Shown: in pieces, positions 1 to 8,334 of the stretch
Layout of the letters: every line of letters starts with the position of its first letter
Position numbering within the stretch: the stretch's first letter is position 1
Source of the DNA: Candidatus Cloacimonadota bacterium
Lineage (GTDB): Bacteria > Cloacimonadota > Cloacimonadia > Cloacimonadales > Cloacimonadaceae
DNA: 16,678 nt
Direction: 5' to 3'
Assembly: GCA_017996595.1 (NCBI GenBank)
Contig: JAGOGT010000002.1
Location: 1-16,678, forward strand
Notes under the pieces: generated by a model
Database searches by the model: none
What the model saw: only the letters and a program-made list of their open reading frames with translations
Told to the model about the DNA's origin: nothing
Position numbers and translations under genes: made by a program

Positions 1-52
1 TCTTATGAGCGGTTTGGACTTCAAGCCGTGTTAAACTATTGCCTGCTTTTGA

Positions 53-110
53 AGTACATGAGGCCAAATAAGTTCTCTATAAGCAATGTTTTATCATGGC
101 CTCATGTACT
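53..110. repeat. 14-bp perfect inverted repeat beyond addA
   Basis: Bases 53-66 (AGTACATGAGGCCA) are the exact reverse complement of bases 97-110. After a small internal bulge, 68-71 can also pair with 91-94. The structure is a stem of 14 plus 4 base pairs around a loop of about 19 bases. It begins 35 bases past the addA stop codon. Neither strand has a T-run after the stem, so it is not a classical intrinsic terminator. It could be a Rho-independent-like 3' end stabiliser, a binding site, or a small palindromic repeat element. Confidence 0.6.
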
Positions 111-144
111 CCAATAGCATTAATCAGGTTAAGATTAACTGCTA

Positions 145-3100
145 CTACACTTTGCAGAACCTGGTGGCAATGTGGAAGTCTGCCAGTGCCCTAAGACCGG
201 AAACTGCCTGCTTATATTTCTCCAATTGCAGGGGATCATGGATGCCGCCGCTCTTGTAATCCACGATCAGCGCTTCTTTGCTGTTTTTAGAGAGCATCAA
301 GCGGTCGATGCGGATGAGGCCTGCCGAGGTTTTCAGTTCCAGTTCGGTGCGGATATAGTCCCACTTATCCTCAAAGAGCCAGGGATTTTGGGCGCAAAAG
401 CTGCGGCAGGTATCCATGGCAGCGCGAATAGCTTCCACGGGTAATAAAGAACCATACAGCGCCAAAGCCCGGCGATGCGCATAGTCATGCTCGCGGTTCT
501 CATTCCTGATGATGAAGCTGAGGTGATAGTGCAGCAATTCGCCGATGATGCTGGCCTGATCTTGCAGCCACACCTGCTTCCAGTTCAGGTTCAGATTTTC
601 GATTTGGGCTGCCATCTCCCTGAATTCCGGCTTGGTTTGGTAGGGAAATTCCCGGGGCAGTTGCCATCCGGACTGGGGGCCCGGCTTGGAGATAGCTTCT
701 GCTGCTTTGGTTGCAGGTGCCTCCGGAGCCTGAAAATAATCTCCGCGATACTGCAGGATATCCTGCTGATGGGCAGATGGAATAGCATCTTCATCTGCTT
801 CCGGGAAAGCGTCCTGAGCAAGCCTGGGGCTGCCTTTCTCGCTAAAGAAACTGTTGCAGGCATCGCAGAGCAGCAGGGGGAGATTCAGCTTTTCGCGCTT
901 TTCCAGATATTCGGGCCATGGCTTTTGATTCTGGTAGCAGAAATAGATGTGCAGCTTGCTTTTAGCCCTGGTTAGCGCCACATAGAGGGTATTCATTTCC
1001 TCCAGAATGGCCCTGCGCTCGCCTGTCTCCCATAAGCCGCGGTAATCTGAAGCTTTCAGAATCTTGTCATAATGCAGGCTGAGGGCATAATCCTGCAGGA
1101 AATGAAAGTCCTGGCCGCGATATGCCAGCGACCAGGAAAGCTGCTGTCCATCATCCGCATGCCTGGCGGAAAGATCGTAAAAAAGAAAGACCCGGCGGAA
1201 TTCCAAGCCCTTAGACTTGTGGATGGTAAGCAATTGCAGGCCTTCCTCGGTGGAAATGCTGGCCTGCTTCAGGTCTTCATCGCTGGAATTTTCGGATAGA
1301 TACAGAAGCAATTGCGGGATGGAGGATGCATCGGAGGCAATTGTTAGCTCCCAATCGGTGAGGATATTGATAAAGTGATGCAGATTCAGCAGATCGCGCT
1401 GAGAAGGCTTCATCTGCGGCAATGCCAGGTCGATAAAGCTCTGGCAGATATGCGAGGGCAAAAGGCCCCGCTGCATGGCTGCCAAAGATACATAGTGCTG
1501 CAGCAAAGGCAGATCGCGGAAATCGCAGGCATGGGGCTCAGCAGGATTCTTGTCCCTCTCGTAGGCGGCGATGATGTCCACAGCCGCTTTTAGCAGGGGC
1601 GTGGAAATCCTTAGGTAGTCGGAACGCAGGCAACTGAGCAGATCGCCCCAATCTCCCCAGGCCACGAAGCGAAGCCAGCTTAAGAGGGGGCTGACCAAAG
1701 GGTGTTCGCCAATGCTGCGATCGGGCTGATAGAGATTGGAGATTTGCATCTCGTCCAGAACCGTCTGGATTTTAGCCAGGTCGCTTCCCTTGCGGCAGAG
1801 GATGGCAATGCTGCCATGGGGATCCTCTTTCAGGGCAGGGGCCACCATGCGATGGACGAAATCGGCATATACCTCGCCGGTAGCGAGCCCTGAGGAATCC
1901 ACCCGACTGTAATTCTGCAGGCAAAAACTGAGCTCCACTTCTTTCTCGAGATCGGCATTGGGGCTATGGATGGGTTCATAATCCCAGCGTAGCGTGTTCT
2001 CTTCCAGGAAATTATGGATAGCTGAAGATTGGAAGATGCGGTTGATGAAACTCATCAAACTGGGAGGACAACGCCAGGAATGGCCCAGGCGTTCCAGGCT
2101 GAGATGCTGCAAAGGGCCAAAAATATGTGGCAGATTGAGCAGCAAATCTCTTTCTCCACCCCGCCAGCCAAAGATGGATTGCTTTTCATCACCCACCACG
2201 ATGAGACCCTGGAAGGGCTTCGAACCCTCTCCGGAAGTGAGCTCGGCGATAATGGGATGCAGGATGTTGAATTGGATGAGTGAGGTATCCTGAAATTCAT
2301 CGATCAGCAGAAAGCGGGTGCGATGGCTGAGGAATTGGTAAAATTCGGTGGCCGATACCTCGGACTGAGGATCGAAGATCTGCGGTTCCTCGCTGAAGAG
2401 GGCTTCGAAACTGAACCACGAGATGTCATTATATGTCATGTTCTTATAGCGGTAGATGAGGCGGTCATATTCCTTCAGGATGATGCTCCAGATGTCGATA
2501 ATCTCCTGTTGCTCGGGGATATAGAGCTTTTCCATGAGGTAATTGGCCAGATGGCGTTTGGCTTCTGCCTGAGCTTCGCCAAGCTGCTGTGTGGCTTCGG
2601 GATACTTCTTGCCACTGATGCTCTTGCCATTCCAGATGTTCTTGCCGCTTAGCACGTTCAGCATGCGTTCAGCCAGGTTCAGCGATGTTCCCACTTTGCG
2701 GATTGTTGATAGAATTGCGCTCCAGCCTCCGTTTCCGGCATCGCTGAGCCTGCGGAAATCAATATTCAGCAGGTCTTCCGCGAAGTCTTTGCCTTCTGCC
2801 ATCCGCAGTTCGCTGAGGATGGTGATAAAGCTCTGCATTTGGGCGTAGAAAGCTTCCAGTTCGGGATGCGGATCGGGGCTGGGAACGATGTCCATCACGC
2901 GTTTTTCGCCGGGTAAAGCCTGGGCATCGATGCGGCGTAAAATCATATAGTACAGCCATCTGCTATTCACCAGCGAAGTGAAGAACTTTTCATAGCTATC
3001 CAGAGAGCGGCGGACTTCGCGGGAGAGTAGTTTATTAAGGCGCTGTCTGAATTCGGGCTGCATGAGATGATCCAGCAGAAAGGGCATGCGCTTGGCCACG

Positions 3101-3549
3101 GCTTGATTGTCGATATCGAATCTTTCGATATTGCGCATGGGGCGCACTATATTGCGAAAGATGCTGCCAATGTAGGCATCGATGGTCATCACCTGCAGCT
3201 TGGAGCTGTCGCAACCGATCTCACGATAAGCACTGAGGATGCGATTTTGCTCTTCGATGCTGAGTTCTGCTGCGTCTCCGGAAACAAGTTTACGGAGGTT
3301 TTTAATCAGGTTTGCCTTGTCATCGGGTTTTTTAGGGCTGGGATTAAGCAGCAATTCGAGTTGCAAAAAGATGCGGGCACGAATTTCCGCAGTAGCTTTA
3401 CGGGTGAAGGTTAGGGCCAGGATATTGTCGATGCGGAAATCTTCCACGCCGTAGTACTGGATGAGAATGGCGATGTATTCCAGGGACAGGCGGTAGGTTT
3501 TGCCCGTACCCGCACTGGCACTGATGATTCTGCAGATGGGTTCAGGCAT
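145..3549 (-). CDS. addA: AddA-type UvrD-family helicase/nuclease
   Basis: This 1134-residue protein is the helicase-nuclease subunit of an AddAB-type complex, which unwinds and resects DNA ends for RecA-dependent repair. Visible superfamily 1A motifs are Walker A ASAGTGKT at residues 11-18, LTFTRKA at 46-52, Walker B LLIDEFQDTS at 414-423, VVGDEKQSIFGWRG at 451-464, TIHKSKGLEF at 775-784 and YVALTRAK at 856-863. The C-terminus carries a RecB/AddA-type PD-(D/E)XK nuclease: GELLH with H1007, then IDRLM with D1082, then IVDYKSG with D1097 and K1099, so the site looks intact. The ATG overlaps the addB stop by 8 bases (ATGCCTGA), and GGAGG at 3556-3560 sits 6 bases upstream, which fixes the start. 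Size and domain order fit AddA (about 1100-1240 residues). It is the last gene of the cls-addB-addA transcript. Confidence 0.93.
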   Translation of the reverse strand: MPEPICRIISASAGTGKTYRLSLEYIAILIQYYGVEDFRIDNILALTFTRKATAEIRARIFLQLELLLNPSPKKPDDKANLIKNLRKLVSGDAAELSIEEQNRILSAYREIGCDSSKLQVMTIDAYIGSIFRNIVRPMRNIERFDIDNQAVAKRMPFLLDHLMQPEFRQRLNKLLSREVRRSLDSYEKFFTSLVNSRWLYYMILRRIDAQALPGEKRVMDIVPSPDPHPELEAFYAQMQSFITILSELRMAEGKDFAEDLLNIDFRRLSDAGNGGWSAILSTIRKVGTSLNLAERMLNVLSGKNIWNGKSISGKKYPEATQQLGEAQAEAKRHLANYLMEKLYIPEQQEIIDIWSIILKEYDRLIYRYKNMTYNDISWFSFEALFSEEPQIFDPQSEVSATEFYQFLSHRTRFLLIDEFQDTSLIQFNILHPIIAELTSGEGSKPFQGLIVVGDEKQSIFGWRGGERDLLLNLPHIFGPLQHLSLERLGHSWRCPPSLMSFINRIFQSSAIHNFLEENTLRWDYEPIHSPNADLEKEVELSFCLQNYSRVDSSGLATGEVYADFVHRMVAPALKEDPHGSIAILCRKGSDLAKIQTVLDEMQISNLYQPDRSIGEHPLVSPLLSWLRFVAWGDWGDLLSCLRSDYLRISTPLLKAAVDIIAAYERDKNPAEPHACDFRDLPLLQHYVSLAAMQRGLLPSHICQSFIDLALPQMKPSQRDLLNLHHFINILTDWELTIASDASSIPQLLLYLSENSSDEDLKQASISTEEGLQLLTIHKSKGLEFRRVFLFYDLSARHADDGQQLSWSLAYRGQDFHFLQDYALSLHYDKILKASDYRGLWETGERRAILEEMNTLYVALTRAKSKLHIYFCYQNQKPWPEYLEKREKLNLPLLLCDACNSFFSEKGSPRLAQDAFPEADEDAIPSAHQQDILQYRGDYFQAPEAPATKAAEAISKPGPQSGWQLPREFPYQTKPEFREMAAQIENLNLNWKQVWLQDQASIIGELLHYHLSFIIRNENREHDYAHRRALALYGSLLPVEAIRAAMDTCRSFCAQNPWLFEDKWDYIRTELELKTSAGLIRIDRLMLSKNSKEALIVDYKSGGIHDPLQLEKYKQAVSGLRALADFHIATRFCKV

Positions 3550-6370
3550 CTTTCGCCTCCTTAATGGGTTGATAGAGATCGGCGCGGGTGATGCTCTTCA
3601 GCCGTTGCCGGTCAGTAGCTTTTTGCCCTTGCAGGTAACCCATTGCCAGGGAAGTGGAAAGCGTTTCCAGAATCTTTGCCAGCAGTGCCTGCCTTTTATC
3701 GGGACTGATCTTTTCCTTGGAGGGCTCCGCATCCAATATCATCCAGAAGACAGAGCTGATATTTTCTTCCGGAATCAGCCCATCCAGCAGGTAATAGAGC
3801 CATTCATAGAGGATCAATTGGTTGATATCTTTGCCTCCGGTTTTAAAATCAATGATCAGGGCTTCGTTATCCATTTCGATGCGCAGGTCGGCACGTCCCT
3901 TCACCCTTATGCTGTAAGGCCTGGCCGCATGGATCACTTCTCCCAGGCACTTGCTGGGATCATCGGCCCACCTGGCTTCCACACTTTCGGGAATTAGCTG
4001 GAAGCTTTTACGGTATATCTTATGGCGCAGCCAGGAATCATAGAATACCTGCAGAGATTCAGCCAGGCGCAGAGAGATGAATTCCGCCAGAAACTCCCCA
4101 TTGTAATTCTTGGGAATCTGATAGCGGAATTTGCCTTCACGGATGATCATCAGCAGTTCATTCTGCAAGGCTTGCTGATCCCCAAACAGGATATCCAGCT
4201 GCTGTTCATTCTGATTGTGCCCCTTATAGCGATTCAAGATGAGGGCAAAGTAATCATGCATAATGTTCCCAAAGAGCTTTGCGCCTATCGTTTCCTGGGC
4301 TTCATAGGGCGTAGCGTAAATCTTGCTCCTGTTTTCCAGATACCACACAAAGGGATTGCGGATAAACTGCAGAATGCCTGAAACAGACGATTGCAACATG
4401 GCTGCCTCGCCAAAGTCTTGCTCAGGATCGCAGGGGAGGACGAAAAAGCTCTGAGGAGGATTGGTATCCATGCAGCATAGCGGCTCTTTACACATGGCAC
4501 TAAGGGGCGTTGGGATATTCTTATCCGTTCTGGATGCATAGATATCGCCGATATTCAGCGTGCTCTTTTCGGGAAGCAGGTCTTCTCCGCTTTCCGAGAG
4601 CACAAAGAGCAATTCCCCCAAGAAGGAACTGGGAGTGATGTCCCGCTCTTCATTGCGGTAGCTGAAGCAAAGCGCTGTGCCGCTGGTGAGCAGTAAACGA
4701 TAGAAATAATAGCGTTCCCAAGCGCGGATATCATCGTAGTTCTTCATTCCCAGGCGCTTGCGCTGAGCTTCGCTGAATAGCCATACCGGCGTGGGAGCGG
4801 CAGGCACCATCCCCTCTATCATCTGGAAGAATACCACCTGGGAATAGCTACGGTTTCTGGTATCCAGCAGGTTACTGATGTCCCAAACCGGAGATAGGGG
4901 TTGCAGCATCTGATAGCTTAGCTTCGAGGCTTTCAGATATTCCAGAAAGAGTTCTATAAGATTCAGAGCCAAGGCCTCAGGAGGGAATATGGCAGCCCAG
5001 TCTTTTATCAGGCCCAGGCTTTCGATAGCCCGGAAACTGGCCACTTGCTCCCAAAAGCTTTTCAGCACCGTAGTGTTTATTGCTTCTTCCGCATCTATCA
5101 AGCTAGCGATGGCCAGGCCCTCAGGTGCGTCCAGAAGCTGGCATAATTCCGCAATGGAATTCACCTGGCCAAATGCCTCCAGATGCTTCAGATAGTTCAG
5201 CAAGCAGCGTTTTAATACGCAATCCCCCAAGGTGCTGAGATAGGCTTCATCCAGATAGAGATAATCGTTCTTCAGAGGCATTTGGAGCTGGCTTCGCAGC
5301 TTTAGCAGCGTATCCTCATCGTCCCTTCCGGCAAAATAGCGGACAAAGCTCTTATTCGAGATCAGCCTGGCCAGCAGATTCATCGGCAGATAGCCAGATC
5401 GGGATTGCATCGCCTTTAGCCCTTCGGCAAGTGAAGCGATCACCTGATAAAGCTGCGTTTCGCTAATGGGATAACTACACGGATGCCGAAAGAGCTTGGG
5501 ATCGAAATAGCGGCTATAGCTTTTACGGTGGAATTGGCTATCGATGATCACTCCAGTGCCACCATCCAAGTCTCCCTTTTCCAGAGCACTAAGATAAGCC
5601 AGCGCCATTTGATCTTCATTTTCGCATTCGATCAGCCTCAAGCGGGGTTTTTGCTCCAGTTCTGCCCAAGCCTTGGCCAGATCAAAATCCTTCACTTTCC
5701 AATCGCCATCCTGTTGCTTCAGTTCCAATCCCTGATAGATCAGGCTGATCCGGTTTCCCGCTTTCTCCAGAAACAGCAGCAAATCCTTATGCAAGGCATT
5801 GTAATAATACTGATTTACAAATACGATTTCCTTGTCCTGCCAGGGACACACAAAACTACGCGGATTCAGATAGAAAATCCTGTCCGTAAAACCCAAGCTA
5901 AGGATATAGCTTTGATAGTTCCTGCGAATCGCGAGGATTCTCTCCAGATATAGCTGCTGCCATTCCTGCAGGTTAAAAGGACCCTTATCCAATAGTGTTA
6001 AGAGCTCATCCGCATCGAGGCATTCTTCCGCCAGCTCTCCAAAGAAATCAAAAAAGCGCTTTCCCCACTGCACGATATCCCCATAGGACATGATGTGCAA
6101 TGTTTCCTTATCTTCATCGGACAGAACCAGATACAGGCAGATAAGGCGTTTTTCTTCCGATAGCACCGGGGCATCTGCCATAATCGCCGCAGCTTCAAAA
6201 TCCTCCATGGCCAGAAACTGCAGTTCACGCCAGTCCCAGGCATCATAAAAGCGGCTTTGCGCATATCCGGCAGCAGAGCGAGTGGGAAAAATCAACAGGG
6301 CATCATCTCCGGCTGTGTGCAGCGCTGTTTCCAGCAAGTCATCATTAAAACCAATCTTGATAAATTCCAT
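3542..6370 (-). CDS. addB: AddB-type nuclease subunit (no Walker A, no Fe-S cysteines)
   Basis: This 942-residue protein is the probable second subunit of the helicase-nuclease encoded with addA. The C-terminal nuclease motifs are clear: GNIMH with H705, GRADLRI with D828, IIDFKTGG with D841 and K843. Two classical features are missing. The N-terminus opens almost directly with ALLIFPTRSAA (24-34), which resembles helicase motif Ia, and no GxxGxGKT P-loop precedes it. At residues 664-679 the line SGILQFIRNPFVWYLE aligns with the AddB segment ending in a CPF cysteine, but has N672 instead, and the last 100 residues contain no cysteine. An iron-sulfur staple like that of Bacillus AddB therefore seems absent. 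As I recall, Bacteroidota AddB-like proteins share the P-loop-less N-terminus. The gene is shorter than Firmicutes AddB (about 1160). RBS AGGAAAGGA lies just upstream of the ATG, 23 bases after cls. Confidence 0.85.
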   Translation of the reverse strand: MEFIKIGFNDDLLETALHTAGDDALLIFPTRSAAGYAQSRFYDAWDWRELQFLAMEDFEAAAIMADAPVLSEEKRLICLYLVLSDEDKETLHIMSYGDIVQWGKRFFDFFGELAEECLDADELLTLLDKGPFNLQEWQQLYLERILAIRRNYQSYILSLGFTDRIFYLNPRSFVCPWQDKEIVFVNQYYYNALHKDLLLFLEKAGNRISLIYQGLELKQQDGDWKVKDFDLAKAWAELEQKPRLRLIECENEDQMALAYLSALEKGDLDGGTGVIIDSQFHRKSYSRYFDPKLFRHPCSYPISETQLYQVIASLAEGLKAMQSRSGYLPMNLLARLISNKSFVRYFAGRDDEDTLLKLRSQLQMPLKNDYLYLDEAYLSTLGDCVLKRCLLNYLKHLEAFGQVNSIAELCQLLDAPEGLAIASLIDAEEAINTTVLKSFWEQVASFRAIESLGLIKDWAAIFPPEALALNLIELFLEYLKASKLSYQMLQPLSPVWDISNLLDTRNRSYSQVVFFQMIEGMVPAAPTPVWLFSEAQRKRLGMKNYDDIRAWERYYFYRLLLTSGTALCFSYRNEERDITPSSFLGELLFVLSESGEDLLPEKSTLNIGDIYASRTDKNIPTPLSAMCKEPLCCMDTNPPQSFFVLPCDPEQDFGEAAMLQSSVSGILQFIRNPFVWYLENRSKIYATPYEAQETIGAKLFGNIMHDYFALILNRYKGHNQNEQQLDILFGDQQALQNELLMIIREGKFRYQIPKNYNGEFLAEFISLRLAESLQVFYDSWLRHKIYRKSFQLIPESVEARWADDPSKCLGEVIHAARPYSIRVKGRADLRIEMDNEALIIDFKTGGKDINQLILYEWLYYLLDGLIPEENISSVFWMILDAEPSKEKISPDKRQALLAKILETLSTSLAMGYLQGQKATDRQRLKSITRADLYQPIKEAKDA

Positions 6371-6393
6371 TTATTCCTTTCCTGATACCAATC

Positions 6394-7956
6394 CTATAGT
6401 ACGGGTGAAACCAGCCTGCAGAGCGATTCTTTGCTTTTTTGCAGCATGCTGCGGCGGTTGAATTTAGATATTTCGATCCTGGTGCTGGCCTGGATATCTT
6501 CATTAAAGTGCAGGGAGGCAGCTTTTGCCACGTCCGGATCGTAGATAGCGGCAGTAAGCTCAAAATTATGATTGAAACTCCGCAGATCCATATTGGCCGA
6601 GCCAATCAGCAGGATGCCATCATCGATGATCATTATCTTGGCATGATTGAAGCCCTTTTGATATTCCCACAGCTCGATCCCCACTTCCATCAGATCGCTG
6701 AAATAGGAACGGGATGCCCAGAACACCATGAAGTGATCCGCCTTGGCAGGAAGCACAATCTGCACCTTCACGCCGCTGATGGCAGCAGTCCTCAGCGCCA
6801 TGCGCAGGCTTTCATTCAGGATCAAATAGGGTGTGGAGATACATATTGATCTTTGGGCGGAGGTGATCGCCGCAAAAAATAGCTGCATGATGCTGGCCTG
6901 ATCACTATCCGGTCCACTGGCTGCGATCTGCACCGGCACAAACTCCGAGGGAGGTGTATAACCGGGCTCAAGGCTAAGAGGCAGATCGGAATGCTGCTCT
7001 TTCCTGCTTCTTTTCACAAAGTTCCAATCCATAGCAAAGATCGCCTCCAGAGCCTGCGCACCTTCTCCTTCGATCCTGGCCAGGGAATCACGCCAATAGC
7101 CAAAATAGCGGTGTTTCCCCAGATATTTATCCCCGATATTCAGTCCCCCCAGATAAGCAGTATGGCCATCCACCACCACCAGCTTGCGATGATTACGATA
7201 GTTCAGCCTGCTATTCAGGAAGGGAATCCACACCGGCATAAAGGGCAGAAACTGCACCCCTGCCTCACGCAATTCGCTTTTGTAGCTCCTGGAAAGCTTC
7301 CAACTGCCCACATCGTCATAGATAAAGCAGATCTGTATCCCCTCTTTGGCTTTGCGGATCAGCGTATCTTTCAGCGCATTGCCGGTGGCATCGCTTTCCA
7401 CGGAGAAATACTCCAGATAAATGTGGTGTTTGGCTAGGGAGATTCCCTCCAGAATGTGGCTAAAGGCCTCATTGGTATCGGCAAAGAGGCTTATCCGGTT
7501 ATGATAGCTCAGCGCTGCCTTGCTATTATTCTCCAGAAGGCGGCTAAGCTTGGAAATCGTTCCCATTAGCTCCGAAGCTCCAGCGGCAGCAAAACCGATG
7601 CCCCCATAACGCCTCAGATAGCCTTCATCGGCAGCACTTTTATTGGTAAAAACTCTGCGTTTACGCCAGTTGCGCCCAAAAAGCAGATAAAAGATAAAAC
7701 CCAGCACGGGAATAAAGATCAGCACCATCACCCAGGCCAGAGTATTGGCCGGAGAGCCGTTTTCCAGCACCAAAATCAAAATCATGAGGATGATGGACAG
7801 GGCAAAAAGAATATTGATGATGCGCAGGGTAAGCTTGGTAAAGGTATCCAGCACTTCTCCGCCTACAAATAGCTGAGTGAGGGACGCCACCACCGTGAGG
7901 CTGATGAGCAGGCCCAAAAAGAGCGCGATACCGTCCCATAACTTACTGGAATTCAT
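6394..7956 (-). CDS. cls: Cardiolipin synthase (phospholipase D family)
   Basis: This 520-residue membrane enzyme joins two phosphatidylglycerol molecules into cardiolipin and glycerol. Both HKD catalytic motifs of the phospholipase D superfamily are intact: HRKLVVVDG (H256, K258, D263) followed by GGLNIGD, and HAKIMIIDDG (H438, K440, D445) followed by GSANMD. The N-terminus has three hydrophobic segments at about 8-30, 44-64 and 71-93, the last two forming the usual PLDc_N region ending in LLFGRNWRKR. Length and order match bacterial ClsA-type enzymes (480-520). It is first in an operon with addB, separated by only 23 bases. The functional link to DNA repair is unclear and may be chance. The RBS AGAGG lies 9 bases before the ATG and falls inside a possible hairpin (7967-8005). 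Eukaryote-type CDP-alcohol transferase cardiolipin synthases are excluded by the HKD motifs. Confidence 0.93.
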   Translation of the reverse strand: MNSSKLWDGIALFLGLLISLTVVASLTQLFVGGEVLDTFTKLTLRIINILFALSIILMILILVLENGSPANTLAWVMVLIFIPVLGFIFYLLFGRNWRKRRVFTNKSAADEGYLRRYGGIGFAAAGASELMGTISKLSRLLENNSKAALSYHNRISLFADTNEAFSHILEGISLAKHHIYLEYFSVESDATGNALKDTLIRKAKEGIQICFIYDDVGSWKLSRSYKSELREAGVQFLPFMPVWIPFLNSRLNYRNHRKLVVVDGHTAYLGGLNIGDKYLGKHRYFGYWRDSLARIEGEGAQALEAIFAMDWNFVKRSRKEQHSDLPLSLEPGYTPPSEFVPVQIAASGPDSDQASIMQLFFAAITSAQRSICISTPYLILNESLRMALRTAAISGVKVQIVLPAKADHFMVFWASRSYFSDLMEVGIELWEYQKGFNHAKIMIIDDGILLIGSANMDLRSFNHNFELTAAIYDPDVAKAASLHFNEDIQASTRIEISKFNRRSMLQKSKESLCRLVSPVL

Positions 7957-7966
7957 AGCTATTTAC

Positions 7967-8005
7967 CTCTGCCTTTGCTATTTTAATTACCCTAAAGCAG
8001 CAGAG
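7967..8005 (-). promoter_or_regulatory. Possible hairpin covering the cls ribosome binding site
   Basis: In the cls leader, CTCTGC (8000-8005) can pair with GCAGAG (7967-7972). TGCT (7996-7999) can pair with AGCA (7976-7979) after a 3-base bulge. The second arm contains the AGAGG that serves as the Shine-Dalgarno of cls, so folding would hide it. The stem is short (6+4 bp) with a 16-base loop. Control of translation is an inference. Confidence 0.3.
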
Positions 8006-8069
8006 CAGTAATCAAGTTTCCTGTCAAGGCAATATTGCACATTCGCTATGGCGATTTCAACTTCCTTTT

Positions 8070-8097
8070 CCATGCGATGACCATGCGCTGCCCATGC
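8070..8097. repeat. Three CCATGC direct repeats with 11-bp period
   Basis: CCATGC occurs at 8070-8075, 8081-8086 and 8092-8097. The first two extend to CCATGCG. The spacing of exactly 11 bases puts all copies on about the same face of the helix, as in operator or iteron-like protein binding sites. The position between divergent genes fits a regulator site, but no regulator gene is in the window. Confidence 0.4.
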
Positions 8098-8121
8098 AAT
8101 TGCCCGGGGATCACATGGGCA
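8089..8121. repeat. 8-bp inverted repeat TGCCCATG/CATGGGCA
   Basis: Bases 8089-8096 and 8114-8121 are perfect reverse complements around a 17-base spacer that contains CCCGGG. The left arm overlaps the third CCATGC repeat. No T-run follows on either strand, so a terminator is unlikely. It may be part of the same protein binding site. Confidence 0.35.
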
Positions 8122-8206
8122 TCTCACGGTAACATACTAAGTAATAAGTAGTTCCTGGTTTATGGGAATTAATGGCGCTGGAACAAATTGTGTGCTTATC
8201 TCTATG

Positions 8207-8212
8207 TATAAT
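8207..8212 (+). promoter_or_regulatory. Candidate -10 hexamer for the btuF-like operon
   Basis: A perfect TATAAT lies 122 bases before the GTG start of the binding-protein gene. No good -35 is found at 16-18 bases upstream (CAAATT at a 17-base spacing), so the assignment is weak. Confidence 0.25.
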
Positions 8213-8334
8213 AGCGCTTTGGACGTAGAATAAGCAACAAAACACCTGGACTAGCAATAGGGATGAGATTTCTGCTTGACAGCGGAAGCGATGCCGGCCT
8301 TGATGGAAGAAAGAGAGATTTTGAGAGAGGACTT

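Larger units (their letters stand above)
7957..8334. other. Divergent intergenic region between cls and the btuF-like gene
   Basis: These 378 bases separate two divergent genes and hold no convincing gene. I see a hairpin covering the cls ribosome binding site (7967-8005), three CCATGC hexamers spaced exactly 11 bases apart (8070-8097), an 8-bp inverted repeat (8089-8121), and a TATAAT hexamer (8207-8212) on the plus strand. A TTGACA reads on the minus strand at 8022-8027 but has no matching -10. No GCCACTG B12 box or other cobalamin riboswitch core was found. Short open frames here show no family resemblance. Confidence 0.6.

Noticed and set aside
53..110. Intrinsic terminator for addA
   Set aside because: The stem is strong but the loop is long and no T-run follows on the minus strand.
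8207..8334. Cobalamin riboswitch before the binding-protein gene
   Set aside because: No B12 box (GCCACTG) or matching conserved core was found in the leader on the plus strand.
8263..8334. N-terminal extension from ATG 8263 for the binding lipoprotein
   Set aside because: It would put 24 polar, charged residues in front of a clean lipoprotein signal. The GTG at 8335 has a better ribosome site.
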